A DNA stretch of 64,000 bases from Novosphingobium hassiacum (GTDB lineage: Bacteria > Pseudomonadota > Alphaproteobacteria > Sphingomonadales > Sphingomonadaceae). The notes beneath the pieces were generated by a model, which saw only the letters and a list, made by a program, of their open reading frames with translations, was not told where the DNA came from and searched no databases. Each line of letters begins with the position of its first letter. Within the stretch, counting starts at the first letter, position 1. Positions 35,298 to 45,171 of this stretch are shown here, in pieces. The DNA is taken from positions 1 to 64,000 of the forward strand of contig NZ_JACICY010000011.1 of the NCBI RefSeq assembly GCF_014196055.1, in the 5' to 3' direction. The position numbers and the translations under genes were made by a program.

Positions 35298-37274
35298 TCA
35301 GAACCTTGAGCGAATACCTGCATAGACCGCTCGGCGTTCGACCGGATAATAGATCGCCGAAGCTGCGGTAGCGGCGATGACCGCCGAGACGTCTCCGAGC
35401 GCCTTCTTGCCGGTCAGGTTGCGCACGTCGGCAAAGACGTCGAGGCCCGGTCGGACGGTCGCGCCTGCGGTCAGGCCGATAAGCGCATAGCCTGCGGTTC
35501 GGACGGTGTTGCGATAATCGGCGAAGGCCCCTTGCGGCAGCCATTCCAGCGTTGGCGCGATATGCATGGCGTCGCTGCCGATGCGGACTTCGCTGCGCAG
35601 GGCGTGGCGCGGGATAACGGGCAGGCGGTTGTTGCCGAACTGCACATCACCCCGGAAGCGGAAGTCCGAATACTGCCAGGTCTGGCGCAGGCGCAGCCAA
35701 TCGCTTGGGGTCCAGGTCAGCCCCGCCTCGATGCCCTGATGCCGCGTGCGACCGGCGTTGAAGGTGGCCGCCGGGATGCCGACGTTGGCGTCAGGCGTAT
35801 ATTGCAGCATCTCGCCGGTCAGGTCGGCGCGATAGGCCGAAATGTCCCATTGCACCGGCCCCAGACGACCGCGAGAGCCGATTTCCGCGGTCCAGGCGCG
35901 TTGTTCGGCGACCGGTACGAAGGCTGCCTGCTGGGCGAGCTCGACGAATGTCGGGAATTCGGCCGACCGGCTGTAGTTGGCGTAGACCTCGACGCCATCG
36001 GCCGCACGCCAGAGCACGCCGAACTTGGGCGAGACGGCGTCGAACGATGCGCGTCCGATCACGCGCGAGGGCACGGTGCGGACCTGCTCGCGAAAGCCAT
36101 CGGCATAGATTGCGCCGACTATCAGGCTTAGTTCAGGGACCGGCGTCACGCGCAGTTCGCCATAGACGGTCGAAGTCCGCGCACGTTGCTGCGCGCGGAA
36201 GGTTTCGGCTCCGCGTTTCCCGGCGATGTTGACGAACTGGCGTGCACGGGTCGTGCCCCAGCGCGATTCTCCACCCAGCGTCAGCGAGACGATCCCGGCA
36301 TTGAACTCGGACCGCGCAAACACGCCGCGATCTTCGGACTTCTGGTCAATGACCATGAAGATCGGGTGATAGAGCTGCTTGTGGTTATAGAAGCCCCCCA
36401 ACGAAAGCGAGACGTCGCCGAGATCGACGGTGGTGCGGTTCTGCAATCGCAGCGAATCGATGTCGCGGGCCTGATCGCCCGCGAAGTTGCCCTTTTCCGG
36501 GGTCGACAGGGCATCCGCTATGGTCAGCGCACCGGGCAGCTGCTGGCGGATGGTGTTGGAACTGACGTAGAAGCGGGTGCTGACCGCGTCACTGATCCCG
36601 ATCCCAACATTGCCATTGAACCGCAGCGAGTGCCGGTCGGCGTGCTGGCGGTCACCATCATGGCGGTCGGCGCTGATCGCGCCCCATGCGTTGACCTGCT
36701 CATTGCCAAATCCGCCGGATACCAGGCCTCGCACCAGATTGAAGCTACCTGCGTCGAGCCTTGCGTAGAGGCCGGGCGCGGTATCGCCGCGCGGGGTGAC
36801 GCCGTTGATCGCTCCGCCGAGTGTCCCCGAACCGAAGCGCAGCGCATTGGCACCGCGATAGACCTCGAGATGATCGAAGAAAATCGGCTCGAGTTCCTGA
36901 AAGTCGCCGTTGTCGTCGGCAAGGTTGATCGGCACGCCATCCTGCAGCAGCGTAAGCCCACGCATGTGAAATCCGCGCGATAGCCCTGAGCCGCGGATCG
37001 AGATGCGCACTTCCTGCCCGAAGCGCGGCTGGGTGTAGATCCCGGGCGAGAACGCGAGCGCATCGCGCAGCGAGACCGCGGTCTTGTCGGCATAATCTTC
37101 ATAAGTGACGACGTCGGTGCCGCCCGGCGTGTCTGCGGCTTGCTGGCGGGCAGCATCGGCAGCGGCCTTGCCGGTTACGATGATCGTCGGATCGGCGTCG
37201 GAATCGGCGTGGGCGACGGATGGCAAGGCGAGCGCGGCGGCGAGCGCCGCCGTCGTGGTAACGGAAAACTTCAT
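35298..37274 (-). CDS. TonB-dependent outer membrane receptor
   Basis: 658 residues. Signal peptide 1-23 (cleavage after AHA), a TonB-box-like DPTIIVTG near 28-35, plug domain to ~165 (VSLRDALAFSPGIYTQPRFG, ISIRGSGLSRGFHMRGL, VYRGANALRFGSGTLGGAIN), and a beta-barrel ending in the aromatic AVYAGIRSRF. The length and plug fit siderophore or copper-type receptors (FecA/OprC range). The operon order DUF2946-receptor-PepSY argues for metal uptake; the substrate cannot be told from sequence. Confidence 0.9.
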   Translation of the reverse strand: MKFSVTTTAALAAALALPSVAHADSDADPTIIVTGKAAADAARQQAADTPGGTDVVTYEDYADKTAVSLRDALAFSPGIYTQPRFGQEVRISIRGSGLSRGFHMRGLTLLQDGVPINLADDNGDFQELEPIFFDHLEVYRGANALRFGSGTLGGAINGVTPRGDTAPGLYARLDAGSFNLVRGLVSGGFGNEQVNAWGAISADRHDGDRQHADRHSLRFNGNVGIGISDAVSTRFYVSSNTIRQQLPGALTIADALSTPEKGNFAGDQARDIDSLRLQNRTTVDLGDVSLSLGGFYNHKQLYHPIFMVIDQKSEDRGVFARSEFNAGIVSLTLGGESRWGTTRARQFVNIAGKRGAETFRAQQRARTSTVYGELRVTPVPELSLIVGAIYADGFREQVRTVPSRVIGRASFDAVSPKFGVLWRAADGVEVYANYSRSAEFPTFVELAQQAAFVPVAEQRAWTAEIGSRGRLGPVQWDISAYRADLTGEMLQYTPDANVGIPAATFNAGRTRHQGIEAGLTWTPSDWLRLRQTWQYSDFRFRGDVQFGNNRLPVIPRHALRSEVRIGSDAMHIAPTLEWLPQGAFADYRNTVRTAGYALIGLTAGATVRPGLDVFADVRNLTGKKALGDVSAVIAATAASAIYYPVERRAVYAGIRSRF

Positions 37275-37374
37275 GGAATAACTTTCTGGCGCGCCAGTCA
37301 GCGCATGCGCAGGCGGTCATTGCCGCGTGATGCGATCTGGCGATTGATCCGGGAGGTGAGGTCTTTGACCGGTG

Positions 37375-37776
37375 TCAGATCAACGCTGGCGGGCCGCACT
37401 GTGGCGGCAGGACATGGCGCATCGGCACCAGTCGCAGGCGCGGCGTGGCGAGCACGCCGAGCAGCAGGATGAGCGCCAATGCGATCGCAAGCTGGATCGA
37501 GTCGGTACCGCCGGTCGATGCCAGGCTCAGGACCGAGAACGGACAGGCCTCGTGCGATTTGGCGTCCGCGCCGTGCTTGCGCTCGGCCTTGGGGATGGCG
37601 ACCTCTATCGCTCCGCGCGCACCAGTAGAGTCTGCACAAACCAGCACGGTCAGGGATGTCGCGCGGGCCTCGACCATAAAGCCTGCAGGGACGAGCGCTT
37701 TCATGCACAAGGCAAAGGCCAGCAACGTCATTGCTAGCCCCCGCCTTTGCAGGAAAATTGACCGAAGCGCCCTCAT
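37375..37776 (-). CDS. DUF2946-like membrane protein
   Basis: 133 residues from the ATG at 37776 (MRALRSIFLQRRGLAM); a Met 12 codons upstream is possible. Two hydrophobic helices (~15-35 and ~95-115) flank a periplasmic stretch with VCADSTG and AKSHEACPFS, the paired C...H-x-A-C-P-F pattern of DUF2946. This family is found beside copper or TonB receptor genes. It lies 100 bp upstream of the receptor and probably heads the operon. Confidence 0.65.
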   Translation of the reverse strand: MRALRSIFLQRRGLAMTLLAFALCMKALVPAGFMVEARATSLTVLVCADSTGARGAIEVAIPKAERKHGADAKSHEACPFSVLSLASTGGTDSIQLAIALALILLLGVLATPRLRLVPMRHVLPPQCGPPALI

Positions 37777-38001
37777 CGCGGCGGCCATATAAGCGAGCGG
37801 CAAGATTGTCATCGCCGTTCACGAAAACTTCAATTTCACCCGGCCTGTGATCAAACGGGCTGGGGCGATGTGCGCCGGGCTCAAAAAAGCCGCCGTATCT
37901 TGCAACCGAAACGGGCTTGTTACGTTTGGTGCTAGCGCCGCCGTTTTTGCTTCCAGCGTCCGCCATCCAAAAGATCAGCTTCTTTCGAAAGCGAGACCGA
38001 C

Positions 38002-41000
38002 TTGAACGAACACGTCCGCCCGCCAGAGGTATTTCCGGGCACTGGTGAGATGGCCACGCTCATGCGGCAGACGGATTGGGCAAACACCGCGTTGGGGCCG
38101 GTCGAAAGCTGGTCGCAAGCGCTGAAAACGTCGGTACGCATTCTGCTGACCAGCAAGTTCGATATGTGGCTCGGTTGGGGTAAGGACGTCGCGTTTCTCT
38201 ATAACGACGCTTACCGCCCCACGCTGGGGAGCAAACACCCCCGCTCGCTGGCCATGCCCACGCGGGAATTGTGGGCCGAGATCTGGTCCGACATCGAGCC
38301 GCTTATCCGTCAGGTCTACGACAAGGGCGAGGCGACATGGAGCGAGGCTCTGCCGCTACTGCTTGAGCGCAACGGTTTTCCTGAAGAAACCTACCACACG
38401 TTCTCGTATAGCCCGGTATTCGATGACGACGGGTCGGTCGGCGGGCTGCTCTGCGCGGTGGTCGAGGAGACCAAGCGCGTCATCGACCGTCGGCGTCTCG
38501 AATCCCTCGGCGACCTTTCGCGCCAGTTGACCAGCGCCGAGTCGCCACTCGATGTGTTTGGCGCGGCGCAAGCAGTGATGCAGGGTAATCCTCAGGATAT
38601 CCCGTTCAGCCTCACCTACCTGTTCGATGATATCCGCGCGACCCTGATCGACTTCACCGGGTTCGAGACCGTACACGAAGGCATCCCGCGCGACGTCGTG
38701 CTGGGGCAGGGGGGCGATTGGTCGCTCGATGAAGATGGCGCGATGCTCGACCTGCGTGGGCTGGAAGGATTGCCGACCGGATCGTGGTCGCGGCCGCCTG
38801 AGCGGGCGGTCGTGGTCAAGTTGCAGCGTCAGGGCGCCGAGACTGCGCACGGGGCGATCGTCGTCGGGCTCAATCCGCATCTGCTGGCCGACGACGATTA
38901 CCTTGGATATCTCAAGCTGCTGGGCGGGCAGATCGCATCGGGGCTGGCCAGCGCAGAAGCCTACGATGCCACGCGGCGGCGCGCCGCGGCGCTTGCCGAA
39001 GCGGTGGCGCTGCGCGAGGAGGCCGAACAGGCGCTGCGCCGCGCGAACGAGATGCTTTCGACCGAAGTCGAGGCGCGCACCCGGGAGCGCGATAACTTGC
39101 GCGAACTGTTTCGCCGCGCGCCTGGGTTCATGTGTATTCTGAGCGGACCGGACCACGTCTTCGAATCGATGAACGAAGCCTATCATCAGTTGATCGGCCA
39201 TCGTGACGCGATCGGCCGGACAGTGCGTGAAGCCTTGCCCGAGATCGGCAGCCAGGGCTTCTTCGAATTGCTCGATGAGGTCTACAGGACAGGTCAGCCG
39301 TTCGTCGGCCGGAAGGTCGAGGCGGATATTCAGCGAGCGCCCGGAGGTCCGTTGGAGCGGCGGTTCCTCAATCTCGTGTACCAGCCGATCTTCGATGAGA
39401 ACCGTACGATAACCGGGATATTCGTCGAGGGGCACGATATCACCGATCAGGTGCGCGGCGAAGAAGCCCTGCGTCGCCTCAACGCCGATCTCGAGCGCCA
39501 AGTCATCGAGCGGACGCAGGCGCGCGGTCGCACCTGGCAGGTCAGTCCTGACCTGCTGGGCGCGCTCAATTCCGAAGGCTACTTCGTCACGTCGAACCCC
39601 GCCTGGCTGACCGTGCTCGGCTGGACCGAGGAAGAGGTTGCGGGGCAGTCGATTTTCGAACTGCTTCACCCCGAAGACGTCGAGGCGACTGAGGGTGGCT
39701 TCCTGCTGACACAACAGGGGCAGGCCGCAATCCGCTTTCCCAACCGCTACCGCTGCAAGGATGGCAGCTACCGGTGGATCAGCTGGACTGGTGTGCCCGA
39801 AGACGGGATGGTCTACTGCAGCGGGCGCGACATTACCGACGACGTGGCTGCACAGGAGGAGCGCGACCGGCTGTGGACGCTGAGCGAAGACCTGCTTGCA
39901 AGGGCCGACTACGCTGGCAATCTCGTTGCGGTGAACCCGGCGTGGACCAAGGTCCTGGGCTGGCCGGAAGCAAAGCTTCTGGCAGATCCCTACGGCGATA
40001 TCATCCATCCTGAGAACATCGAGACGATCACGTCGGCTCTTTCGGAAATGAGCAGCACAGGACTTCCGACACGGTTCGAAAGCCGCATCCTTGCGGCGGA
40101 CGGCGTATGGAGGCCGATCGGCTGGACGGTTTCTCCCGAACCGGGGGGGCAATACTTCATCGCAGTCGGCCGCGATCTGACCGATGACAAGGCGCGCGAG
40201 GCCGAACTGATCGAAGCGCAGGAGGCGTTGCGGCAATCGCAGAAGATGGAAGCCGTCGGCCAACTTACAGGCGGTATCGCGCACGATTTCAACAATCTGC
40301 TCGCCGGGATCAGCGGGGGGCTGGAGATCATCGAACGCCGCCTGTCGCAGGGGCGGAACGAGGGGCTCGACCGGTTCATCAGAGGTGCGCAATCCTCGGC
40401 CCAACGCGCGGCAGCGCTGACCCAGCGGTTGCTGGCATTCTCGCGCCGCCAGACGCTCGACCCCCGACCTACCGACGTCAATCGCCTGGTTCACGGCATG
40501 GAAGACCTGATCGGGCGCACCGTCGGTCCGGCGATCGAGGTGGAAGTGGTCGGCGCAGCGGGATTATGGCCCAGCCGGGTCGATGCAGGGCAGCTAGAAA
40601 GCGCGCTGTTGAATCTGGCGATCAACGCGCGCGACGCGATGCCGGGCGGCGGACGCATCACCATCGAAACCGCGAACAAGTGGCTCGACGAACGCGGAGC
40701 GCGCGAACGGGATCTGACGCCCGGGCAATATATCTCGATCTGCGTAACCGATACCGGGACCGGCATCGCCAAGGACATCGTCGAGCGTATTTTCGATCCG
40801 TTCTTCACGACCAAGCCGATCGGGCAGGGAACCGGCCTCGGCCTGTCGATGATCCATGGCTTCGTGCGCCAGTCGGGCGGGCAGATCCGCGTCTACAGCG
40901 AAGTCGACAAGGGCACCACGATGTGCCTCTACCTGCCGCGCTACACCGGCGCGGTTGCAGACGATGCGCTAATTTCTGAAGCCGAGATCGCGACCATGGG

Positions 41001-41373
41001 GGCAGGCGAGGTCGTGCTGGTAATCGACGACGAGCCGACCGTCAGGATGCTGATCGTCGATGTGCTGGAGGAGGCGGGTTACCTTCCGCTGGAGGCGCAC
41101 GACGGGCAGTCAGGGCTCAAGATCCTGCAGTCCGACGCGAAGATCGACCTGCTGATCACCGATGTCGGGCTGCCCGGTGGCATGAATGGGCGGCAAGTGG
41201 CTGACGCTGCGCGGCTGACTCGTCCGGACCTCAAGATACTGTTCGTCACCGGTTATGCCGAGAACGCGGCGGTCGGCAACGGGCATCTCGAGCCGGGAAT
41301 GGAAGTCATCACCAAGCCGTTCGTTATGACCGAACTTGCGGCCAAGATCACCGAGATTATCGACGGGGTGTGA
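38002..41373 (+). CDS. Hybrid sensor histidine kinase with PAS and receiver domains
   Basis: 1123 residues from TTG 38002; an ATG 16 codons on (MATLMRQ) is the alternative. Layout: N-terminal PAS-like domain ~40-160, a GAF-like region ~165-320, coiled coil ~325-370, PAS ~375-490 ([20 protein letters not shown]), PAS ~515-620 ([20 protein letters not shown]), PAS ~630-735, HisKA with H761 ([18 protein letters not shown]), HATPase ([28 protein letters not shown]), and a receiver with D1054 ([11 protein letters not shown]). This FNN-type kinase class is common in Sphingomonadales. No transmembrane helix, so it senses in the cytoplasm. No cognate regulator lies beside it. Confidence 0.92.
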   Translation: MNEHVRPPEVFPGTGEMATLMRQTDWANTALGPVESWSQALKTSVRILLTSKFDMWLGWGKDVAFLYNDAYRPTLGSKHPRSLAMPTRELWAEIWSDIEPLIRQVYDKGEATWSEALPLLLERNGFPEETYHTFSYSPVFDDDGSVGGLLCAVVEETKRVIDRRRLESLGDLSRQLTSAESPLDVFGAAQAVMQGNPQDIPFSLTYLFDDIRATLIDFTGFETVHEGIPRDVVLGQGGDWSLDEDGAMLDLRGLEGLPTGSWSRPPERAVVVKLQRQGAETAHGAIVVGLNPHLLADDDYLGYLKLLGGQIASGLASAEAYDATRRRAAALAEAVALREEAEQALRRANEMLSTEVEARTRERDNLRELFRRAPGFMCILSGPDHVFESMNEAYHQLIGHRDAIGRTVREALPEIGSQGFFELLDEVYRTGQPFVGRKVEADIQRAPGGPLERRFLNLVYQPIFDENRTITGIFVEGHDITDQVRGEEALRRLNADLERQVIERTQARGRTWQVSPDLLGALNSEGYFVTSNPAWLTVLGWTEEEVAGQSIFELLHPEDVEATEGGFLLTQQGQAAIRFPNRYRCKDGSYRWISWTGVPEDGMVYCSGRDITDDVAAQEERDRLWTLSEDLLARADYAGNLVAVNPAWTKVLGWPEAKLLADPYGDIIHPENIETITSALSEMSSTGLPTRFESRILAADGVWRPIGWTVSPEPGGQYFIAVGRDLTDDKAREAELIEAQEALRQSQKMEAVGQLTGGIAHDFNNLLAGISGGLEIIERRLSQGRNEGLDRFIRGAQSSAQRAAALTQRLLAFSRRQTLDPRPTDVNRLVHGMEDLIGRTVGPAIEVEVVGAAGLWPSRVDAGQLESALLNLAINARDAMPGGGRITIETANKWLDERGARERDLTPGQYISICVTDTGTGIAKDIVERIFDPFFTTKPIGQGTGLGLSMIHGFVRQSGGQIRVYSEVDKGTTMCLYLPRYTGAVADDALISEAEIATMGAGEVVLVIDDEPTVRMLIVDVLEEAGYLPLEAHDGQSGLKILQSDAKIDLLITDVGLPGGMNGRQVADAARLTRPDLKILFVTGYAENAAVGNGHLEPGMEVITKPFVMTELAAKITEIIDGV

Positions 41374-42834
41374 TCAGCCCGCTGTCAGTCCAAGATGCTG
41401 CGCAAGGTCCTTCAGATCGCGCAGCGCGCCGTCCCCGATCAACGCAGGCTCGCTGCTTTTGAGCAGGAGCCTACCGTCATGCCGTTCGAGCGCGGTTTTT
41501 TCGACTAGCCCCACGCAGGCCGTGGTCAGGCGACGGCACAGCCGGGTCGCCAGGCCCAGCGTCTGAGCGTCGCGCAAGGCTTCGGGTGAGGCGAGCAGTT
41601 CAAAGTCGTGGGTGTCGTGACCGGCTTTGGCGACATTGCACTGCAACGCCGCGGCGAGGATCGCGCGGCCCGCGCCATCGATGCCGATCCAGCGCTTGCG
41701 CAAGCCCCACGCGCGTGGGACATCGCGCCGCAGGTTCGGCTCGATCCGACCCGCCGCAAGGCACAGCATTATGGCAGCACGGCCAAGCGGGGTGCGGGCG
41801 AGTGGTACCACGTCTGCCATCCAGCGCGCCACCGCATCGCCTTCATCGGGCGTAATGGCATATTGCGAGACGTAGTCGGTGACCCCGGCGATCAGCGGGT
41901 CCTGCGCCTGTACCACTGCAGGCAGATCGCCGTACAGCAGTCCTTCGCGCAAGCCCCACGACGAGAACACGATCCGGCCGGGCTGCAGCTGGCGCAACAG
42001 GATCGCAATCAGTCCGGCGGTATCCGGGATGCTGGCAAGGCGGTTGCCCGAGACCCCATCGATCGGTCGTGCAATCTGTCCACGCCGCGACAGCGCGCGC
42101 GCCATTTCCAACGCCTTTGCGGCATCGAGGGTGAACCCGTGGGAATCTTCCAGTGGCCAATCGAGGCGGACCATGACAGCGCGCGCAAAGGCGCGCATCG
42201 ACCCACCGACGAGGTAGAGCGTAGCACCGGGCTCCGCATCCCAGTCGGCCTTCGTCAGCATCGTCCCGACCTTGCGCACGAAACTGCGATCTCCGCCTGC
42301 GCGCAGTGCCGGCAGGCGTAGCGAACCGAGTGGCAGGCTGACGCCGTGGCTGGTCGCGCCGTCGGCGATATCGACAAGTTCGAGGCTGCCACCACCCATA
42401 TCGGCGACGATGCCGTGCGCGCCTGGAAACGCGCCGATGACGCCGTTGGCGCTGATCTCGGCTTCTTCGACGCCCGACAGCAGGCGCGGTTCGAGCCCAA
42501 GCGCGCGGACCCGGTCGAGGAACTGCGGGCCATTCGATGCCTCACGCGCGGCGGCAGTGGCGACGACGTCGACCGAGCCGATGCCGCCAAGGTCGATCAG
42601 CGCCTTGTAGCGCGCCAGCGCCGTCAACACGTTGGCCATCGCCTTTTCGGTCAGGCGACCGTCTTCGGCCACACCTTTGCCGAGCTTGGCGGTGATCTTC
42701 TCGTTGAGCAGCGACACCGGCGCACGCAGCGGCCCGCCGTAGACGACCAGCCGCACGGTGTTCGAGCCGATGTCGATGACCGCGCGGGCCGTGTCCCACG
42801 CGAAAGTCCGGTTCTGCACGCTTATGTGATTCAC
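41374..42834 (-). CDS. ppx: Exopolyphosphatase (Ppx/GppA family)
   Basis: 486 residues from GTG 42834, immediately after the ppk1 stop, so the pair is co-transcribed. It cleaves terminal phosphates from polyphosphate. ASKHA loops: AVIDIGSNTVRLVVYG (residues ~18-33) and GIVADMGGGSLELVDI (~140-155). The C-terminal part (~300-486) has the helical HD-like domain (SQYAITPDEGDAVARWMAD) that separates full Ppx from the short paralogue at 10108. A kinase and phosphatase in one operon, as in E. coli ppk-ppx, balances polyphosphate. Confidence 0.92.
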   Translation of the reverse strand: MNHISVQNRTFAWDTARAVIDIGSNTVRLVVYGGPLRAPVSLLNEKITAKLGKGVAEDGRLTEKAMANVLTALARYKALIDLGGIGSVDVVATAAAREASNGPQFLDRVRALGLEPRLLSGVEEAEISANGVIGAFPGAHGIVADMGGGSLELVDIADGATSHGVSLPLGSLRLPALRAGGDRSFVRKVGTMLTKADWDAEPGATLYLVGGSMRAFARAVMVRLDWPLEDSHGFTLDAAKALEMARALSRRGQIARPIDGVSGNRLASIPDTAGLIAILLRQLQPGRIVFSSWGLREGLLYGDLPAVVQAQDPLIAGVTDYVSQYAITPDEGDAVARWMADVVPLARTPLGRAAIMLCLAAGRIEPNLRRDVPRAWGLRKRWIGIDGAGRAILAAALQCNVAKAGHDTHDFELLASPEALRDAQTLGLATRLCRRLTTACVGLVEKTALERHDGRLLLKSSEPALIGDGALRDLKDLAQHLGLTAG

Positions 42835-45006
42835 TCAGCCACGGTGGGCCACGCCGCGCCGGAGCGCAAGCTTGGGCACTTTTCGTCCCCGGGAAAGCGC
42901 CGCGCCGCGTCCTGAAAGCGACGGGTTGGTCATGAAATAGCGGTGCAGGTTGAAAGGCTGGGCGCCTTTTTCAAAGCGCACGTACTTGCCGTCGGGGCCG
43001 CACGCCCAGCTCTGTTCGGTGTCAAGCAGGTTGGCGAGCATGACCTGACCCAGAACCTGATCGTGCACGGTCGGGTTTTTCACCGGCACCAGCACCTCGA
43101 CGCGGCGGCCCATGTTGCGGCTCATCGCATCGGCCGACGAGATGAACACGCGCGCCCGCTTGTTGGGCATCCGCGCGCCGTTGCCGAACGCCCAGATGCG
43201 GCTGTGCTCGAGAAACCGACCGATGATCGACTTGACCTCGATCGTCTCCGACAGGCCGGGCACACCGGGCCTGAGGCAGCAAATCCCTCGCACTACCAGC
43301 CGTACCTCGACGCCTTGCCGGCTGGCGAGGTAGAGGCGGTCGATCAGGTCGGGATCGGTCAGCTGGTTCAATTTCGCCCAGATTGTCGCGGGACGGCCCT
43401 TGGCTGCCAGCGCGATCTCCCGGTCGATGCATTCGTACAGCTTTTCGCGCAAGTTGATCGGCGAGATCGCGAGAAGTTCGGTGTGCTTGGGCTCGACATA
43501 GCCGGTGACGAAGTTGAACAGTTGCCCGGCATCGCGGCCCATGCGCGTGTCAGCCGTGAAGAAGGACAGATCGGTGTAGATGCGCGCGGTTACCGGGTGA
43601 TAGTTCCCGGTGCCGAAGTGGCAGTAGGTCCGGTAGCCGTCCCCTTCACGCCGCACGACGAGGCTGACCTTGGCGTGGGTCTTCCAGTCGACGAAACCAT
43701 AGATCACCTGCACGCCCGCGCGCTCTAGCTGCGCCGCCCACATCAGGTTCTGTTCTTCGTCGAAGCGGGCCTTCAGTTCGACGACGGCGGTGACTGACTT
43801 GCCCGCCTCTGCCGCTGCGATCAGCGCGGCGATCACTGCCGATTGCTTGCCCGCGCGGTATAGCGTCTGCTTGATCGCCACGACGTCGGGGTCGGCGGCG
43901 GCCTGCCGCAGGAAGTCTATCACCACCTCGAAGCTTTCGTAGGGGTGGTGGATCACCAGATCCTTCTCGCGAATGGCCGAGAAGCAGTCGCCATCGTGTT
44001 CCAAAACGCGTTCGGGATAGCGCGGGTTGTAGGGATCGAACTTGAGGTCCTGGCGATCCTCGTCGACCACGGTCGCAAGTCCGTTGATCGCCAGCAGGCC
44101 CTTGCTCTTGATCACCAGCGCATAATCGAGCCGTAACTGCTCGCGCAGCAGACGCTCGGCATCGGGATCGAAGTCCTCCTGCAGCTGGAGCATGATGACC
44201 TTGCCCCGGCGTCGCCGCTGGATTGCCGTGCGGTAGTAGCGCACCAGATCCTCGGCATCCTCCTCGATCTCGATGTCGCTGTCGCGCAACACGCGGAACA
44301 CGCCGTGGCCGAGGATGCGGAAGCCGGGGAACAGCAGCGTCGCATGGCGACGCACCAGTTCCTCGATGCCGATCCACGAAGCCTTTTCGCCCGGTAGCCG
44401 CACGAAGCGCGGCAGAGCAGGCGGGATCAGGATCATCTCGCTCACCCCGGCACCGTCGGCGTTGCGCTGGATCTGGAACAGGATCCCGGTGCCCTGATTG
44501 GCGATGAACGGGAACGGGTGCGCCGGATCGATCGCCTGCGGGGTCAGCACCGGGACGACATGTTCCTCGAAGTAATCGCGCAGCCATTCCGCTTCGGCGC
44601 GGGAGAACGGGTCGTTGTCGATCAGGCGGATGCCTGCCGCACCCAGCTCGCGCCCAAGGTCTGCCAGCACCAGTTGCTGGGCATCGACCAATGCCTTTAC
44701 GGCATCGAGCAATGCGCCTAGTTGCTGCTGCGGAGTTTGCCCGTCGATCGACAGTTCGTCGATCTGCCGGCGCACCTGCCCGGCGATCCCGGCCACGCGC
44801 ACCATCATGAATTCATCGAGGTTGCTGCCGCTGATCGACAGGAACCGCAGCCGTTCCAGCAGTGGGTAATCGGGGTTGACCGCTTCGGCCAGTACGCGCC
44901 GGTTGAACGCCAGCCAGCTCAGCTCGCGATTGAAGAATCGCTCATGCACGGGTGGCAGTTCGCCTGAGACCGCGTGCTGTTTTTCTACCGACATGTTTTC
45001 GTCCAT
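42835..45006 (-). CDS. ppk1: Polyphosphate kinase 1
   Basis: Makes polyphosphate from ATP reversibly. 723 residues, standard Ppk1 length. N domain starts FFNRELSWLAFNRRVLAEA; head domain has RFLSISGSNLDEFMMVRVAG; catalytic C1/C2 domains include DLVIHHPYESFEVVIDFLRQ, THAKVSLVVRREGDGYRTYC with the likely autophosphorylated His, HFGTGNYHPVTARIYTDLSF, and GRFLEHSRIWAFGNG. I use ATG 45006 (MDENMSVEK); a GTG three codons upstream is possible. The divergent intergenic region has a Pho-box-like repeat pointing at this gene. Confidence 0.95.
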   Translation of the reverse strand: MDENMSVEKQHAVSGELPPVHERFFNRELSWLAFNRRVLAEAVNPDYPLLERLRFLSISGSNLDEFMMVRVAGIAGQVRRQIDELSIDGQTPQQQLGALLDAVKALVDAQQLVLADLGRELGAAGIRLIDNDPFSRAEAEWLRDYFEEHVVPVLTPQAIDPAHPFPFIANQGTGILFQIQRNADGAGVSEMILIPPALPRFVRLPGEKASWIGIEELVRRHATLLFPGFRILGHGVFRVLRDSDIEIEEDAEDLVRYYRTAIQRRRRGKVIMLQLQEDFDPDAERLLREQLRLDYALVIKSKGLLAINGLATVVDEDRQDLKFDPYNPRYPERVLEHDGDCFSAIREKDLVIHHPYESFEVVIDFLRQAAADPDVVAIKQTLYRAGKQSAVIAALIAAAEAGKSVTAVVELKARFDEEQNLMWAAQLERAGVQVIYGFVDWKTHAKVSLVVRREGDGYRTYCHFGTGNYHPVTARIYTDLSFFTADTRMGRDAGQLFNFVTGYVEPKHTELLAISPINLREKLYECIDREIALAAKGRPATIWAKLNQLTDPDLIDRLYLASRQGVEVRLVVRGICCLRPGVPGLSETIEVKSIIGRFLEHSRIWAFGNGARMPNKRARVFISSADAMSRNMGRRVEVLVPVKNPTVHDQVLGQVMLANLLDTEQSWACGPDGKYVRFEKGAQPFNLHRYFMTNPSLSGRGAALSRGRKVPKLALRRGVAHRG

Positions 45007-45018
45007 TGCGCACACCGC

Positions 45019-45036
45019 GTTACACTTACGTGACAG
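45019..45036 (-). promoter_or_regulatory. Pho-box-like repeat facing ppk1
   Basis: On the minus strand CTGTCAC-GTAA-GTGTAAC: two 7-mers spaced by 4, first perfect, second 5 of 7 against the alphaproteobacterial CTGTCAY pattern. It begins only 13 bp from the ATG, so it would sit within a short leader or overlap the promoter. Confidence 0.4.
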
Positions 45037-45054
45037 CTGTGTCGCGGATGATTG

Positions 45055-45072
45055 CCGTCAATCGATTGTCAA
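45055..45072 (+). promoter_or_regulatory. Pho-box-like repeat facing the TonB receptor
   Basis: CCGTCAA-TCGA-TTGTCAA: two 7-mers with the GTCA core spaced by 4 bp, 100 bp before the receptor start. It fits PhoB binding; inference only. Confidence 0.45.
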
Positions 45073-45171
45073 ATATGCGTCCCTGATCTGTCGCCGAACT
45101 GGCACGATGCTGCAACAGCGAAGGGCTAGCGGATCATCTGCCAGATCAATTGGCGTATGAGGGATCAAACC

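Noticed and set aside
38356..40494. 712-codon open frame antisense to the hybrid kinase
   Set aside because: Mirrors the third-position GC bias of the real gene; composition lacks domain features while the sense strand has complete PAS, HisKA and receiver motifs.
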